DNA from: Fodinibacter sp963763015
GTDB lineage: Bacteria > Actinomycetota > Actinomycetes > Actinomycetales > Dermatophilaceae
Direction of reading: 5' to 3'
Assembly (NCBI GenBank): GCA_963763015.1
Contig: CAVXML010000011.1
Location: 186,001 to 250,000, forward strand
Length of the DNA stretch: 64,000 nt
Shown: positions 51,412 to 60,040 of the stretch, piece by piece
Numbering within the stretch: position 1 is the stretch's first letter
Layout of the letters: every line of letters begins with the position of its first letter
Program-made: the position numbers and the translations under genes
The notes under the pieces: model-generated
Told to the model about the DNA's origin: nothing
Seen by the model: the letters and a program-made list of their open reading frames with translations, nothing else
Databases searched by the model: none

Positions 51412-53085
51412 ATGGATGCCGATGCCGTCGTCGTCGGGGCGGGCCTGGCCGGGCTCGTCGCCACGTGCGAGCTCGCCGACGCGGGCCGCTCGGTGGTGCT
51501 GCTCGACCAGGAGGGCGAGGTCAACCTCGGCGGGCAGGCCTGGTGGAGCTTCGGTGGGCTGTTCCTCGTCGGCACCCCGGAGCAGCGCCGCATGGGGATC
51601 TCGGACTCCTTCGAGCTGGCCTGGCAGGACTGGGAGGGGACCGCAGCGTGGGACCGGCTCGTCACCGCGGACGGCTCACCCGGCCCGGACCACTGGGGTC
51701 GACGGTGGGCCCGCGCCTACGTCGAGTGGGCCGCCGGCGAGAAGCGGGCGTGGCTGCGCGAGCGTGGCGTCTCCTTCTTCCCCGTGGTCGGCTGGGCCGA
51801 GCGCGGCGACGGCACGAGCGGCGGGCACGGGAACTCCGTCCCGCGCTTCCACATCCCGTGGGGGACGGGAACCGGTGTCGTCGCGCCCTTCGAGCAGCGG
51901 CTGCGCGAGCACATCGCCGGTGGGCGGGTCTTCTACCGGTCCCGCCACCGGGTGGACGAGCTGGTGGGTAGCGGTGGCGCCGTCACGGGGGTCCGTGGAG
52001 CGGTTCTCGCTCCCGACGAGTCGCCCCGTGGGGCGGCCTCGAACCGCGAGGTGACCGGCGAGTTCGAGTACGGCGCCGCGGTGGTGGTCGTCGCCTCCGG
52101 CGGGATCGGCGGTGACCACGAGCTGGTCCGCGCCAACTGGCCGTCGCGGCTCGGCACGCCGCCGGCGGAGATGCTCACCGGCGTCCCCGCCTATGTCGAC
52201 GGGCGGATGCTGAGCATCGCCGAGCGGGCCGGCGGGAGCGTCGTGAACCGCGACCGGATGTGGCACTACGTCGAGGGGGTCCGCAACTGGGACCCCGTCT
52301 GGCCGGGTCACGCCATCCGCATCCTGCCGGGACCCAGCTCGATGTGGTTCGACGGCCGTGGCGACCGGCTCCCGGCTCCCTTCTTCCCGGGGTTCGACAC
52401 GCTGGGGACGCTGGACCACTTGCGGCACACTGGTTTCGACCACTCCTGGTTCGTTCTCAACCGGGCGCTGGCCGGCAAGGAGTTCGCGCTCTCCGGGTCG
52501 GAGCAGAACCTCGACCTCACCGAGCGGCGCTACCGCGACGTGCTCCGGCGACCGGTCACCAAGGTGACGCCGTCGGTCAAGGCGTTCCTGGACAACGGGG
52601 AGGACTGGCTCACCGCGGACACGATCGGTGAGCTCGTCGCCAGGATGAACGCGCTCACGCCCGAGGCCCCGCTCGACGCGGGGCACATCGAGCGTCAGAT
52701 CGTGGAGCGCGACCGGCAGGTGGGCAACGCCTACACGAAGGACGCGCAGGTGGCGGCGATCCGGGTCGCGCGGCGCTACCGCGGCGACCGGATCACCAAG
52801 CGCGCCCATCCCCTGCACCGCATCCTCGACCCCAAGCACGGGCCGCTCGTCGCGGTCCGCCTCCGGGTGCTCTCCCGCAAGACGCTCGGCGGGCTGCACA
52901 CCGACCTTCGGGGCCGGGTGCTCGACCTCGCGGGGGAGCCGGTCCCTGGGCTGTACGCGGCCGGCGAGGTCGCGGGGTTCGGCGGAGGTGGGGTGCACGG
53001 CTACCGCGCGCTCGAGGGGACGTTCGTCGGTGGATGCCTGTTCTCCGGGAGAACGGCGGGGCGCAGCGCCGCTGCCGACCTGTGA
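51412..53085 (+). CDS. FAD-binding dehydrogenase (KstD-like fold)
   Basis: 557 residues of the FAD_binding_2 family. N-terminal 'AVVVGAGLAGLVATCELADAG' binds FAD, 'GGQAWWSFGGLFLVG' and the C-terminal 'GLYAAGEVAGFGGGGVHGYRALEGTFVGGCLFSG' complete the site. Relatives include fumarate reductase flavoproteins and 3-ketosteroid dehydrogenases; this subgroup is annotated only as FAD-binding dehydrogenase. It overlaps the MFS gene by 4 nt, hinting that the transporter moves its substrate or product. Confidence 0.88.
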   Translation: MDADAVVVGAGLAGLVATCELADAGRSVVLLDQEGEVNLGGQAWWSFGGLFLVGTPEQRRMGISDSFELAWQDWEGTAAWDRLVTADGSPGPDHWGRRWARAYVEWAAGEKRAWLRERGVSFFPVVGWAERGDGTSGGHGNSVPRFHIPWGTGTGVVAPFEQRLREHIAGGRVFYRSRHRVDELVGSGGAVTGVRGAVLAPDESPRGAASNREVTGEFEYGAAVVVVASGGIGGDHELVRANWPSRLGTPPAEMLTGVPAYVDGRMLSIAERAGGSVVNRDRMWHYVEGVRNWDPVWPGHAIRILPGPSSMWFDGRGDRLPAPFFPGFDTLGTLDHLRHTGFDHSWFVLNRALAGKEFALSGSEQNLDLTERRYRDVLRRPVTKVTPSVKAFLDNGEDWLTADTIGELVARMNALTPEAPLDAGHIERQIVERDRQVGNAYTKDAQVAAIRVARRYRGDRITKRAHPLHRILDPKHGPLVAVRLRVLSRKTLGGLHTDLRGRVLDLAGEPVPGLYAAGEVAGFGGGGVHGYRALEGTFVGGCLFSGRTAGRSAAADL

Positions 53086-54389
53086 GCGGGGACGTCGACG
53101 CGGATGCGGTCACCACGGTCCCCGCGCCGCCGGCATCCGGCTCGCGGGTCGTGCCGCTGCGCCGGCACCGGGACTTCCGCCGCTACTGGATCGCGCGCGA
53201 GGTGTCGATCGCGGGGACCCTCGTCACCGCCGTGGCCCTGCCCGTGCTCGTCTACCGGCTCACCGGGAGCCCGTCGCTCACGGCGCTCATCACCGTGGTC
53301 GAGGGCCTGCCGTACCTCATGCTGGGGCTCTTCTCCGGGGCCCTGTCGGACCGCCTGGACCGTCGACGCGTCATGGTCGTCGCCGACGTCGTGGCAGCGG
53401 TGACGATGGCCTCGGTCCCCGTTGCCTGGTGGCTGGGGTCGCTCACGGCGGCCCACGCACTGGTTGCGGGCTTCCTCACCCAGGCGGCCTTCGTCTTCTT
53501 CGACGGCGCGGCGTTCGGGGCGCTCCCGGCGATCGTGGGGCGGGAGCGCATCGGCCAGGCCAACGCCGCGGTCTGGGGAGTGGGGTCCTTCCTCGACCTC
53601 GGCGTGCCGATGCTCGCCGGCGTCGCCCTCGCGTTCGTTCACCCCGCGACGCTGCTCGCGCTGGACGCCCTCTCCTTCCTCGTCTCCGCTGCCTGCGTCG
53701 CGGCCATCCGCACCCGCCTCTCCGACCCCCGAGAGGGCCAGCAACCCATGCGGCCGCGCGTCCTCCTCGCCGAGGTGGTCGTGGGGCTGCGCTTCCTGTG
53801 GGGTCATGTCGGGGTGCGCTCGCAGACCGTCATCGGCTTCCTCCTCTCGCTCTCGGGCGCCGGCTTCATGGCCCTCTCGGTGCCGTATGCCGACCGGCTC
53901 CTCGACGTGGGGACCAGCGGCTGGCGCTTCGGGCTCGTATTCGCGGCCTGGGGCATCGGCGGGATGGTGGTCGCGGTTCTGACCCCGCGTCTGCTCCGCG
54001 TCGTCACGCCGAACCGGCTGGCGCTGCTGTGGCTGCCGGTCGCCGCGGGGTCGGGCATCGTGGTGGCCACCGCCTCCTCCTGGCCGGTGGCGGTCGCCGT
54101 CATGGTGCTCTGGGGCATCTCCTACCAGGGGGTGGTGCTCAACTCCATGACGTACCGGCAGCAGGTCACGCCGGAGCCGCTGCTCGGCCGGGTCAACACG
54201 GCCGGTCGGATGCTGTCGTTCGGCGTGGGCTGGACCGTGGGTGCGCTCGGGGCCAGTGCGCTGGTCGGGCTCGTGGGGCTGCGGCCGGCGCTGGTCGCGG
54301 TGGTGTCGGTCGGGGTCGTCGCGGCGGCGTTCGGGTGGCTGTCGCCGCTGCGCACGCTGGACTCGCGCGCCGCGACGGCATCCGGCTGA
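53082..54389 (+). CDS. MFS transporter
   Basis: About 435 residues with 10-12 hydrophobic segments. The loop 2-3 motif is 'GALSDRLDRRRVMVVADV'. It falls in the enterobactin exporter/macrolide-efflux-like MFS_3 group. The GTG start overlaps the dehydrogenase stop (GTGA), so the two are co-translated. Confidence 0.88.
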   Translation: MSGDVDADAVTTVPAPPASGSRVVPLRRHRDFRRYWIAREVSIAGTLVTAVALPVLVYRLTGSPSLTALITVVEGLPYLMLGLFSGALSDRLDRRRVMVVADVVAAVTMASVPVAWWLGSLTAAHALVAGFLTQAAFVFFDGAAFGALPAIVGRERIGQANAAVWGVGSFLDLGVPMLAGVALAFVHPATLLALDALSFLVSAACVAAIRTRLSDPREGQQPMRPRVLLAEVVVGLRFLWGHVGVRSQTVIGFLLSLSGAGFMALSVPYADRLLDVGTSGWRFGLVFAAWGIGGMVVAVLTPRLLRVVTPNRLALLWLPVAAGSGIVVATASSWPVAVAVMVLWGISYQGVVLNSMTYRQQVTPEPLLGRVNTAGRMLSFGVGWTVGALGASALVGLVGLRPALVAVVSVGVVAAAFGWLSPLRTLDSRAATASG

Positions 54390-54423
54390 CGTCCGTGCGG
54401 AAGGCGCAGGTCGCGCTGCAAGG

Positions 54424-54927
54424 TCACGGCGGGCGCCACTCCCACTCCTCCTCACCGTCGACCAGCCGCCCTGTGCGCCTCAGGCCGACGTGCTCGGCAA
54501 CGCGCTGGGATGCCGCGTGCTCGGGGTGCACGTGGGCGAGGAGCCTGCTGCAGCCGGCCTCCCGCAGCGCCGCCACCAGGGCCACGACGGCCTCCCGCCC
54601 GTAGCCGTTGCCCTGCCACCGGGTTCCGACGACCCACGCCAGCTCCGCCACGCCACTGGCTCGCTCGACTGTCGCCTGGGTGAAGCCGATGGCAGTGCCG
54701 TCGGACCGGAGGCGCACGACCCAGTTGTGCCAGTCCTCCCGCCCGTCCGGCGACGTTCCCGCGACCTGAAGGCGGTAGCGCCGCCGGAGCTCCTCCACGT
54801 GCGGTGGTGAGCCTCCCGTGAACCGGTAGAGGGCGGCATCCGAGAGCACCGCCGCCATCTCGTCGGCGTCGTCCACCGTGAGCGGCTCGAGGCGCAGGCG
54901 CTCGGACGGGCCCACGCGGGGGGTCAC
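54424..54927 (-). CDS. GNAT-family (RimJ/RimL type) acetyltransferase
   Basis: About 167 residues: 'ERLRLEPLTVDDADEMAAVLSD' start, 'VAELAWVVGTRWQGNGYGREAVVALVAALREAG' for the acetyl-CoA loop, and 'HVHPEHAASQRVAEHVGLRRTGRL'. This is the group that acetylates ribosomal-protein N-termini or small amines. A longer frame is possible, but residues before 54927 are Gly/Pro-rich. Convergent with the MFS gene. Confidence 0.85.
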   Translation of the reverse strand: MTPRVGPSERLRLEPLTVDDADEMAAVLSDAALYRFTGGSPPHVEELRRRYRLQVAGTSPDGREDWHNWVVRLRSDGTAIGFTQATVERASGVAELAWVVGTRWQGNGYGREAVVALVAALREAGCSRLLAHVHPEHAASQRVAEHVGLRRTGRLVDGEEEWEWRPP

Positions 54928-55043
54928 CCTTGTGCCACCCCCATCCGGCCCGTTCGGGGCGTCGGGGGCGTCGGGCGCCGATCCTCGCATCCCACTCCTC
55001 GGCTCGACGCCGACCCCCCGTGCCCCTCGCAGGTGTGGAGGGC

Positions 55044-55469
55044 TCAGCCCTCGAGCGTGACCTCGAGCGAGATGGGGACCTGCAGTGCCTGGCTCACCGG
55101 GCAACCGGTGCGCGCGCCCTCCGCCGCCTCCTCGAACTCCTCGGTCGACATGCCCGGCACAACACCGGTGACCTTGAGGACGACGCCGGTGATCCCGGTG
55201 CCCGGCTGGAAGGCGACGTCGGCGGTGGTGTCGAGCGAGGTGGCAGGGGTCCCTGCCCGGGCGAGGGCGCCGGACAACGCCATCGAGAAGCAGCTCGAGT
55301 GCGCTGCGGCGATGAGCTCCTCCGGGCTGGTGCGGCCTTTCGGCTCCTCGGCGCGCGAGGCCCACGTGACGTCGAAGGTGCCGACACCGGAGGACTGCAG
55401 GGTCACCTGGCCGCCCCCCTCGGTGAGGGAGCCCTCCCAGTGGGCGGCGGCGGTGCGGGTCGTGGCCAT
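55044..55469 (-). CDS. OsmC-family organic hydroperoxide reductase
   Basis: 141 residues. The two redox cysteines are in 'AHSSCFSMAL' near residue 59 and 'RTGCPVSQAL' near 123, with the conserved Arg/Glu environment 'GRTSPEELIAAA'. It is the OsmC rather than Ohr subgroup by the 'NWxGSLxEGxG'-like start (here 'HWEGSLTEGGG'). Detoxifies organic peroxides with a dithiol partner. GAGGAG precedes the ATG. Confidence 0.92.
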   Translation of the reverse strand: MATTRTAAAHWEGSLTEGGGQVTLQSSGVGTFDVTWASRAEEPKGRTSPEELIAAAHSSCFSMALSGALARAGTPATSLDTTADVAFQPGTGITGVVLKVTGVVPGMSTEEFEEAAEGARTGCPVSQALQVPISLEVTLEG

Positions 55470-55567
55470 CGTGGTGCTCCTCGGCTCGGGGGTGGGGTTG
55501 CTGAGCGCGCTGAGGGCAGGCTACCCAGCAACGGCTCCCGGACGGCTCGCAGGCACCGACGGGTGCC

Positions 55568-56200
55568 TCAGAGGTACTGGCCCGTCCCCTCGGCGTGCCC
55601 CGGCTCACCCTTCGGCCGGCCGGTGTGCGGCAACCCGGGGCCGGCCTGCGGCACCCCCTGGTGGGCGATGCCGGGGGGAAGCGCCCGCATCTGCTGCAGC
55701 TGTGCCTGGGCGGCCATCTGCTGCGCGACGAGCGCGGTCTGGATGCCGTGGAAGAGCCCCTCGAGCCAGCCGACGAGCTGCGCCTGCGCGATGCGCAGCT
55801 CGGCGTCGGAGGGCGCCTCGTCGGTGAAGGGCAGCGCGATGCGCTCGAGCTCGTCGACGAGCTCGGGGGCGAGGCCGTCCTTGAGCTCGCCGATGGACCG
55901 GGCGTGGATCTCGGCCAGCCGTGCCCGGCCCTTGTCGTCGAGCGGAGCGCTGCGGACCTCCTCGAGGAGCTGCTTGACCATGGAGCCGATCCGCATCACC
56001 TTGGCGGGGTGCTCCACGAGGTCGGCGGGGTTGGTGACCCGTTCTCGCGCCGGCTCCGACGGCTCCGGCTCGTGCGGCGCGACGCCCATGCCGTCGGGTG
56101 TGACGACAACGACCCGCTCGCCGTCACTCGTGACGGTGGCGGGGACCACCCGGTCATCTGACTCGTCCTGCTCGCCACGCTCGCCGGGCTGATCGTTCAT
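55568..56200 (-). CDS. bpa: Bacterial proteasome activator (Bpa family)
   Basis: 210 residues. The central block 'VEHPAKVMRIGSMVKQLLEEVRSAPLDDKGRARLAEIHARSI' and 'SDAELRIAQAQLVGWLEGLFHGIQTALVAQQMAAQAQLQQMR' match Rv3780/Bpa throughout. The protein ends exactly in GQYL, the C-terminal motif that docks into the 20S proteasome alpha ring and opens its gate without ATP. It forms a dodecameric ring of four-helix bundles in characterised members. The start is preceded by CAGGAT at 56207-56212, a possible leaderless box. Its presence implies the organism has a 20S proteasome. Confidence 0.95.
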   Translation of the reverse strand: MNDQPGERGEQDESDDRVVPATVTSDGERVVVVTPDGMGVAPHEPEPSEPARERVTNPADLVEHPAKVMRIGSMVKQLLEEVRSAPLDDKGRARLAEIHARSIGELKDGLAPELVDELERIALPFTDEAPSDAELRIAQAQLVGWLEGLFHGIQTALVAQQMAAQAQLQQMRALPPGIAHQGVPQAGPGLPHTGRPKGEPGHAEGTGQYL

Positions 56201-56261
56201 ACCCTCATCCTGCCCCACGGCCGCGGCACGGCGACGAGGCCCGTCGCACAGGTCGCCCGGC

Positions 56262-56978
56262 TCACTCGACCGGGGTGGCGGTGACGACGATGTTGTCGCG
56301 GTGGCTGCGGAGCTGGGGGTTGTACTCGCCGCCGCACGTGATGAGGACGAGCAGGGGCCGCCCGTCGCGAGCAAAGATCTCCGCCACCGGCAGCGCCTTC
56401 TTCACGATCGCCTCGCGTCCTGTCACCTCGTACCTGTGCTCGGTCCCGTCGGCCGTGGTCACGATGACCTCCATGCCCGGCTCCGCCTCCCGAAGCGCGG
56501 CCAGTGCGCCCTTGCCGTCCTCCCGCGTGGCCACGTGCCCGGCGATGACGGTGTTGCCCCGGCGGTCGTCCGGTGCGGACCCGTAGCGGTACCACCCCAC
56601 GCTCGTCGGCTCCGCCGGGATGACCATCGCGCCGTCGTCCTGCACCCCGACGTCGTCGACCCTGGCGTCGACGTCCAGGTCCGGGATGACGAGACGCGCC
56701 GGAGGGCTCGCAGTCGACACGTCGAGCGCGTCGAGGGACCCGTCGGTGACAGTGGCCTCCGGGAGGGTCCGCGGCGCGGGGGGCGGCGAGGCCGTCGCGA
56801 CCGGGCTGGGTACCGCGGCCCGGACCTCGGACAGCTCGCTCCCGGCCGAGTCACCGGGGCGGGCGGCAGCCCAGAGGGCCAAGGCCACGAGTGCTGCCAC
56901 CGCCACGGCGGCGGCAGCCGCGGAGACGATCAGCCAGCGGTGCGACCTGTTCGGGTTCACCTCCGACTCCTGCGTCAC
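56262..56978 (-). CDS. Class F-type sortase
   Basis: About 238 residues. One N-terminal membrane helix ('WLIVSAAAAAVAVAALVALALWAAA'), a Pro/Ala linker, and the sortase barrel with His148 ('AGHVATR'), Cys215 ('LITCGGEY') and Arg227 ('HRDNIVV'). The architecture matches actinobacterial class F enzymes. It lies downstream of the DUF4397 secreted protein with a 96-nt gap, so that protein may be its substrate. GGAGAAGG precedes the GTG. Confidence 0.9.
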   Translation of the reverse strand: MTQESEVNPNRSHRWLIVSAAAAAVAVAALVALALWAAARPGDSAGSELSEVRAAVPSPVATASPPPAPRTLPEATVTDGSLDALDVSTASPPARLVIPDLDVDARVDDVGVQDDGAMVIPAEPTSVGWYRYGSAPDDRRGNTVIAGHVATREDGKGALAALREAEPGMEVIVTTADGTEHRYEVTGREAIVKKALPVAEIFARDGRPLLVLITCGGEYNPQLRSHRDNIVVTATPVE

Positions 56979-57074
56979 GAGGCCTTCTCCTGGTGTGCGG
57001 TGTCCGTCGTCATGGGCGCGGAGACCGGGGGCCCGCACCTCGCGGACCTCCGGTCTCCGTTCGAGCGGGCGTGC

Positions 57075-57917
57075 TCAGGCGCGCACCCGGCGGGCACGGG
57101 ACGCGGAGCCGGCGGCAATGAGCGCACCGAGCAGGGCGATGCCACCGAGGGCGACGGGAAGGGTGCCGTTGCCCACGTCGGCCGTACCCGAGGGCACGCC
57201 GGACGGGGTGCTGTGCAGCCCGTCGATCGACTGAACGGCGACGGCGAGGTTGTCGTCCTCCAGCGAGCCCCAGGCGTAGACGATCGTGGCGGCACCCTCC
57301 TTGACGGGGACGTCGGCCGGCCCGATCACGGGGTCGGTGGTGCCGGTGGCCGCGACGGAGGCGGACACGGTGCCGGCGGCGAGGTCGGCCTTGTCCTCGT
57401 TGGGGTTGGTCAGGTTGGTGAAGACCGGCTGACCACCGGCGAGGACGTCGACCGCGGGCGCGGCGGCGGTGTGGCGCACGATGAGCCGGCCCTGCCCCGC
57501 CGCGACCTTGCTGACGTCGTTCACGAAGGGCGTCAGCGTCGGGCTGCCGTCCGCCGTGAGGTGGGCGGCGACGGTGATGTTGGCACCCGCCGGGACCTCC
57601 ACGCCCTCGGCGCTGATCGCCGGGTCACCGGTCGGGTTGCCGTCGGAGGCCGCGTCGGCCTGGAACACCGCGAGGTTGTAGGTGCCGCCGGCGAGGTCCA
57701 CGGGGCCGGCGATCGTGCCCGGCTCGAAGTCGGTGAGCAGCCTCTCCTCCGCCGTGTAGGTGGTGTCGGCGCTCACGTAGACGTCGACGACGAGGCCTGG
57801 GACGCCGTGGAGGACGGCGACCTTGGCGTCGTCCGCCGCCGCGGCGGGCGTCGCGAGGACGGCGAGGGGCAGGGCGGCGACGGCGACGGCCGCGGCTCCT
57901 GTGAAGGCAGTGCGCAT
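57075..57917 (-). CDS. DUF4397 secreted or surface protein
   Basis: About 280 residues: signal peptide ('AVAALPLAVLATPAAAADD'), two DUF4397 beta-domain repeats ('VAVLHGVPGLVVDVYVSADT', 'GRLIVRHTAAAPAVDVLAGGQ'), a Gly/Thr-rich stretch, and a C-terminal helix plus basic tail ('ALGGIALLGALIAAGSASRARRVRA'). That ending is the layout of a cell-wall sorting signal, but no LPxTG is seen; 'GTLPVALGG' is the nearest. GGAAGG precedes the ATG. Paired with the sortase. Confidence 0.85.
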   Translation of the reverse strand: MRTAFTGAAAVAVAALPLAVLATPAAAADDAKVAVLHGVPGLVVDVYVSADTTYTAEERLLTDFEPGTIAGPVDLAGGTYNLAVFQADAASDGNPTGDPAISAEGVEVPAGANITVAAHLTADGSPTLTPFVNDVSKVAAGQGRLIVRHTAAAPAVDVLAGGQPVFTNLTNPNEDKADLAAGTVSASVAATGTTDPVIGPADVPVKEGAATIVYAWGSLEDDNLAVAVQSIDGLHSTPSGVPSGTADVGNGTLPVALGGIALLGALIAAGSASRARRVRA

Positions 57918-58022
57918 GGCGGGGAGTTCCTTCCGGTGGGGCAGATGACACCCCTCATTCCGGCTGGCGCCCGGTCGTGGATGCACCTCGGAGCGGGAAA
58001 GGTCGCGGCGGTGCCGGTCGCC

Positions 58023-59267
58023 TCAGGCCGTCGCGAGGTCCCTCCGTCCCGGCTCGGGTCGGGCGTCGAGGACCCGCCGCAGGACCGGTTGAGCGGACGC
58101 GCAGAGCAGTGCGGCGGTGAGGCCTGCGCCCACCGTGACCGCGAAGGCGCCCGGGTGCCCGTACACGTCGGCGAGGCGTCCCGCGGACGCCGAGCCCGCG
58201 GCATACCCGATGCCGGTGGCCCCTGCCAGCAGCGTCATCGCCGTCCCCACCCGGCCCGCCGGTGCCGCGCGCTCGCCGAGCATGAAGACACTGATCATGT
58301 AGGGCGCCACGACGAAACCGAGCACGAGCACGACGACGACGAGCCGGGCAAGGGTGTCGGTGCCCAGTAGGGGGAGGGACAGCAGCGCCAGACCACCTGC
58401 CGCCGCGAGCACCCTCGAGGGGTAGGTGAATCCCGCGGGCAGCGCCGCGACGGCCAGTCCGGCGACCACCGACCCGACTCCGAGGGCGGCGTGCACGACC
58501 CCGGCCAGGCCGGGCTGACCTGCGACGGTGGCGAGCACCGTCGTGCCGGTCTGGACGGAGCCGAAGACGACGCCCATGAGCAGCTGGGCGGCGAGCAGCA
58601 CGACGAAGGCCGCAGTCAGCAGCGGCGCGGACGAGTCGGTCCGCACCCGGTGGGTGTGGGCCAGGCGGGCGGTGTGATGGAGCGCGAACCAGCAACCGAA
58701 GACCAGGAGGATGCCGGCCGCCACCACGAGCGCCGCCTGCGGGCTGGCGACCACGACGAGCAGGCCGAGGAGTGCTGGACCGAGCACGAAGGACGCCTCG
58801 TCGGCGGCCCCCTCGTAGGAGAACGCGGCATCCATGAGGCGTGGCTGCCGATGGCCGGTGTCACGCGTGATCGGTCGCCAGCGGACTCGGGCGAGCGGGC
58901 CGATCTGCGGCATGGCGAGACCCGCCAGTGCCGCACTGGCGACGACGAGGACCGGCTCGACGCCGGCGTCGGCGAGGGCGACGAGTCCGAGCAGCGCGAC
59001 GCCTCCCAGCACCGACTGCACGAGGACGACCGGTCGCTGACCGACGCGGTCAGCGAGCGATCCCGCGACGGGGGCGCCCACGGCGTTCGCGACCGCCAGC
59101 GCGCCGGCGGCCGCGCCACCGATCCCGTAGGAACCGGTCGTGCCGGCGACGAGCAGCAGTGTGCCCATCTGGGTCATCGCGAGGGGGAGCCGACCGACGA
59201 AGGCGATGGCGACGTAGGCGGGTCCGGCGAGCGAGAAGAGCCGCCGGTAGGAGGTGATCGGACTCAT
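58023..59267 (-). CDS. MFS transporter
   Basis: About 414 residues with 12 hydrophobic segments; loop 2-3 is 'GSLADRVGQRPVVLVQSV' and the second half has 'GRLADVYGHPGAFAVTV'. Closest to small-drug or sugar exporters of the MFS_1 group; the substrate is unknown. AGGAAG precedes the ATG at 59267. Confidence 0.88.
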   Translation of the reverse strand: MSPITSYRRLFSLAGPAYVAIAFVGRLPLAMTQMGTLLLVAGTTGSYGIGGAAAGALAVANAVGAPVAGSLADRVGQRPVVLVQSVLGGVALLGLVALADAGVEPVLVVASAALAGLAMPQIGPLARVRWRPITRDTGHRQPRLMDAAFSYEGAADEASFVLGPALLGLLVVVASPQAALVVAAGILLVFGCWFALHHTARLAHTHRVRTDSSAPLLTAAFVVLLAAQLLMGVVFGSVQTGTTVLATVAGQPGLAGVVHAALGVGSVVAGLAVAALPAGFTYPSRVLAAAGGLALLSLPLLGTDTLARLVVVVLVLGFVVAPYMISVFMLGERAAPAGRVGTAMTLLAGATGIGYAAGSASAGRLADVYGHPGAFAVTVGAGLTAALLCASAQPVLRRVLDARPEPGRRDLATA

Positions 59268-59439
59268 GCGGGCTTCCTGGTGTCGCGCCCGGGGGGGCCG
59301 AGCGGGCGTGCGCCGAACCCGCCTCCGCGACGCACCAGGACCCTGTGCTCCGCCGATCCTACCGGTGGGGAGGGCGGACTTGCCCTGTCGCGGCTGGGCA
59401 CGGGTTTCGCACGCGGACCCCGCGGGCAGGGTGGGCGGC

Positions 59440-59556
59440 ATGAGCCCTCTCCGAGTCCGTCCCCTCGGAGGCACCGCCGGGTGCCTCGCGATGATCTTCG
59501 TCTCCGTCGTCCTCTCCGTCGTGCTGACGGTTCTCGTCAACGCCCTGCTGCGGTGA
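59440..59556 (+). CDS. 38-residue single-helix membrane protein
   Basis: A start ('MSPLRVRPLGGTAGC') followed by one hydrophobic helix ('LAMIFVSVVLSVVLTVLVNALLR'). I recall similar tiny proteins as conserved singletons in actinomycetes. CAGGGT 7 nt upstream would fit the leaderless pattern with one mismatch. Its shortness means that a chance frame is possible, but composition and position favour a gene. Confidence 0.55.
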   Translation: MSPLRVRPLGGTAGCLAMIFVSVVLSVVLTVLVNALLR

Positions 59557-59637
59557 GGTCCCCGTCGCCGTCCGCGTCGGCCGGGGCGCGCCCGCGCGCC
59601 TCCCCGGCTGCGCCCCCGGCCGGGCCCCCGCCAGGGC

Positions 59638-60000
59638 TCAGCGGGCGACGAGCTGTGCGGCGAGTGCCAGGGCGGCGGGGAGCGCCTGGACCCACAGGAT
59701 GCGTCGGCTCGCGGTGACCGCACCGAAGACGCCGGCCACGACGATGCAGGACAGCGTGAAGACGGCGAAGGCGAAGCGGTGGTCCTCGGGTCCCAGCAGC
59801 GCGAGCACCAGGCCGGCGACGAGAAACCCGTTGTACAGGCCCTGGTTGGCTGCCAGCACCCTGGTCTGCCCGGCGAGCTCTCGGCTGGTGCCGAAGGCGG
59901 CGCGGCCGCGTGGGGTGTTCCACAGGGCCATCTCGAGGATGACGATGTAGACGTGGATGAGAGCCACGAAGGCGGTGAGGACCGTGGCGAGCGTCGTCAT
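59638..60000 (-). CDS. DUF1304 membrane protein
   Basis: 120 residues with four hydrophobic helices and the DUF1304 pattern: 'AFVALIHVYIVILEMALWNTPRGRAAFG', 'LAANQGLYNGFLVAGLVLALL', 'AGVFGAVTASRRILWVQALPAALAL'. Its function is unknown. Confidence 0.85.
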   Translation of the reverse strand: MTTLATVLTAFVALIHVYIVILEMALWNTPRGRAAFGTSRELAGQTRVLAANQGLYNGFLVAGLVLALLGPEDHRFAFAVFTLSCIVVAGVFGAVTASRRILWVQALPAALALAAQLVAR

Positions 60001-60040
60001 GGGCGATGTCTACCGCACCGAGGCGGCCACCGCTCAGGGC

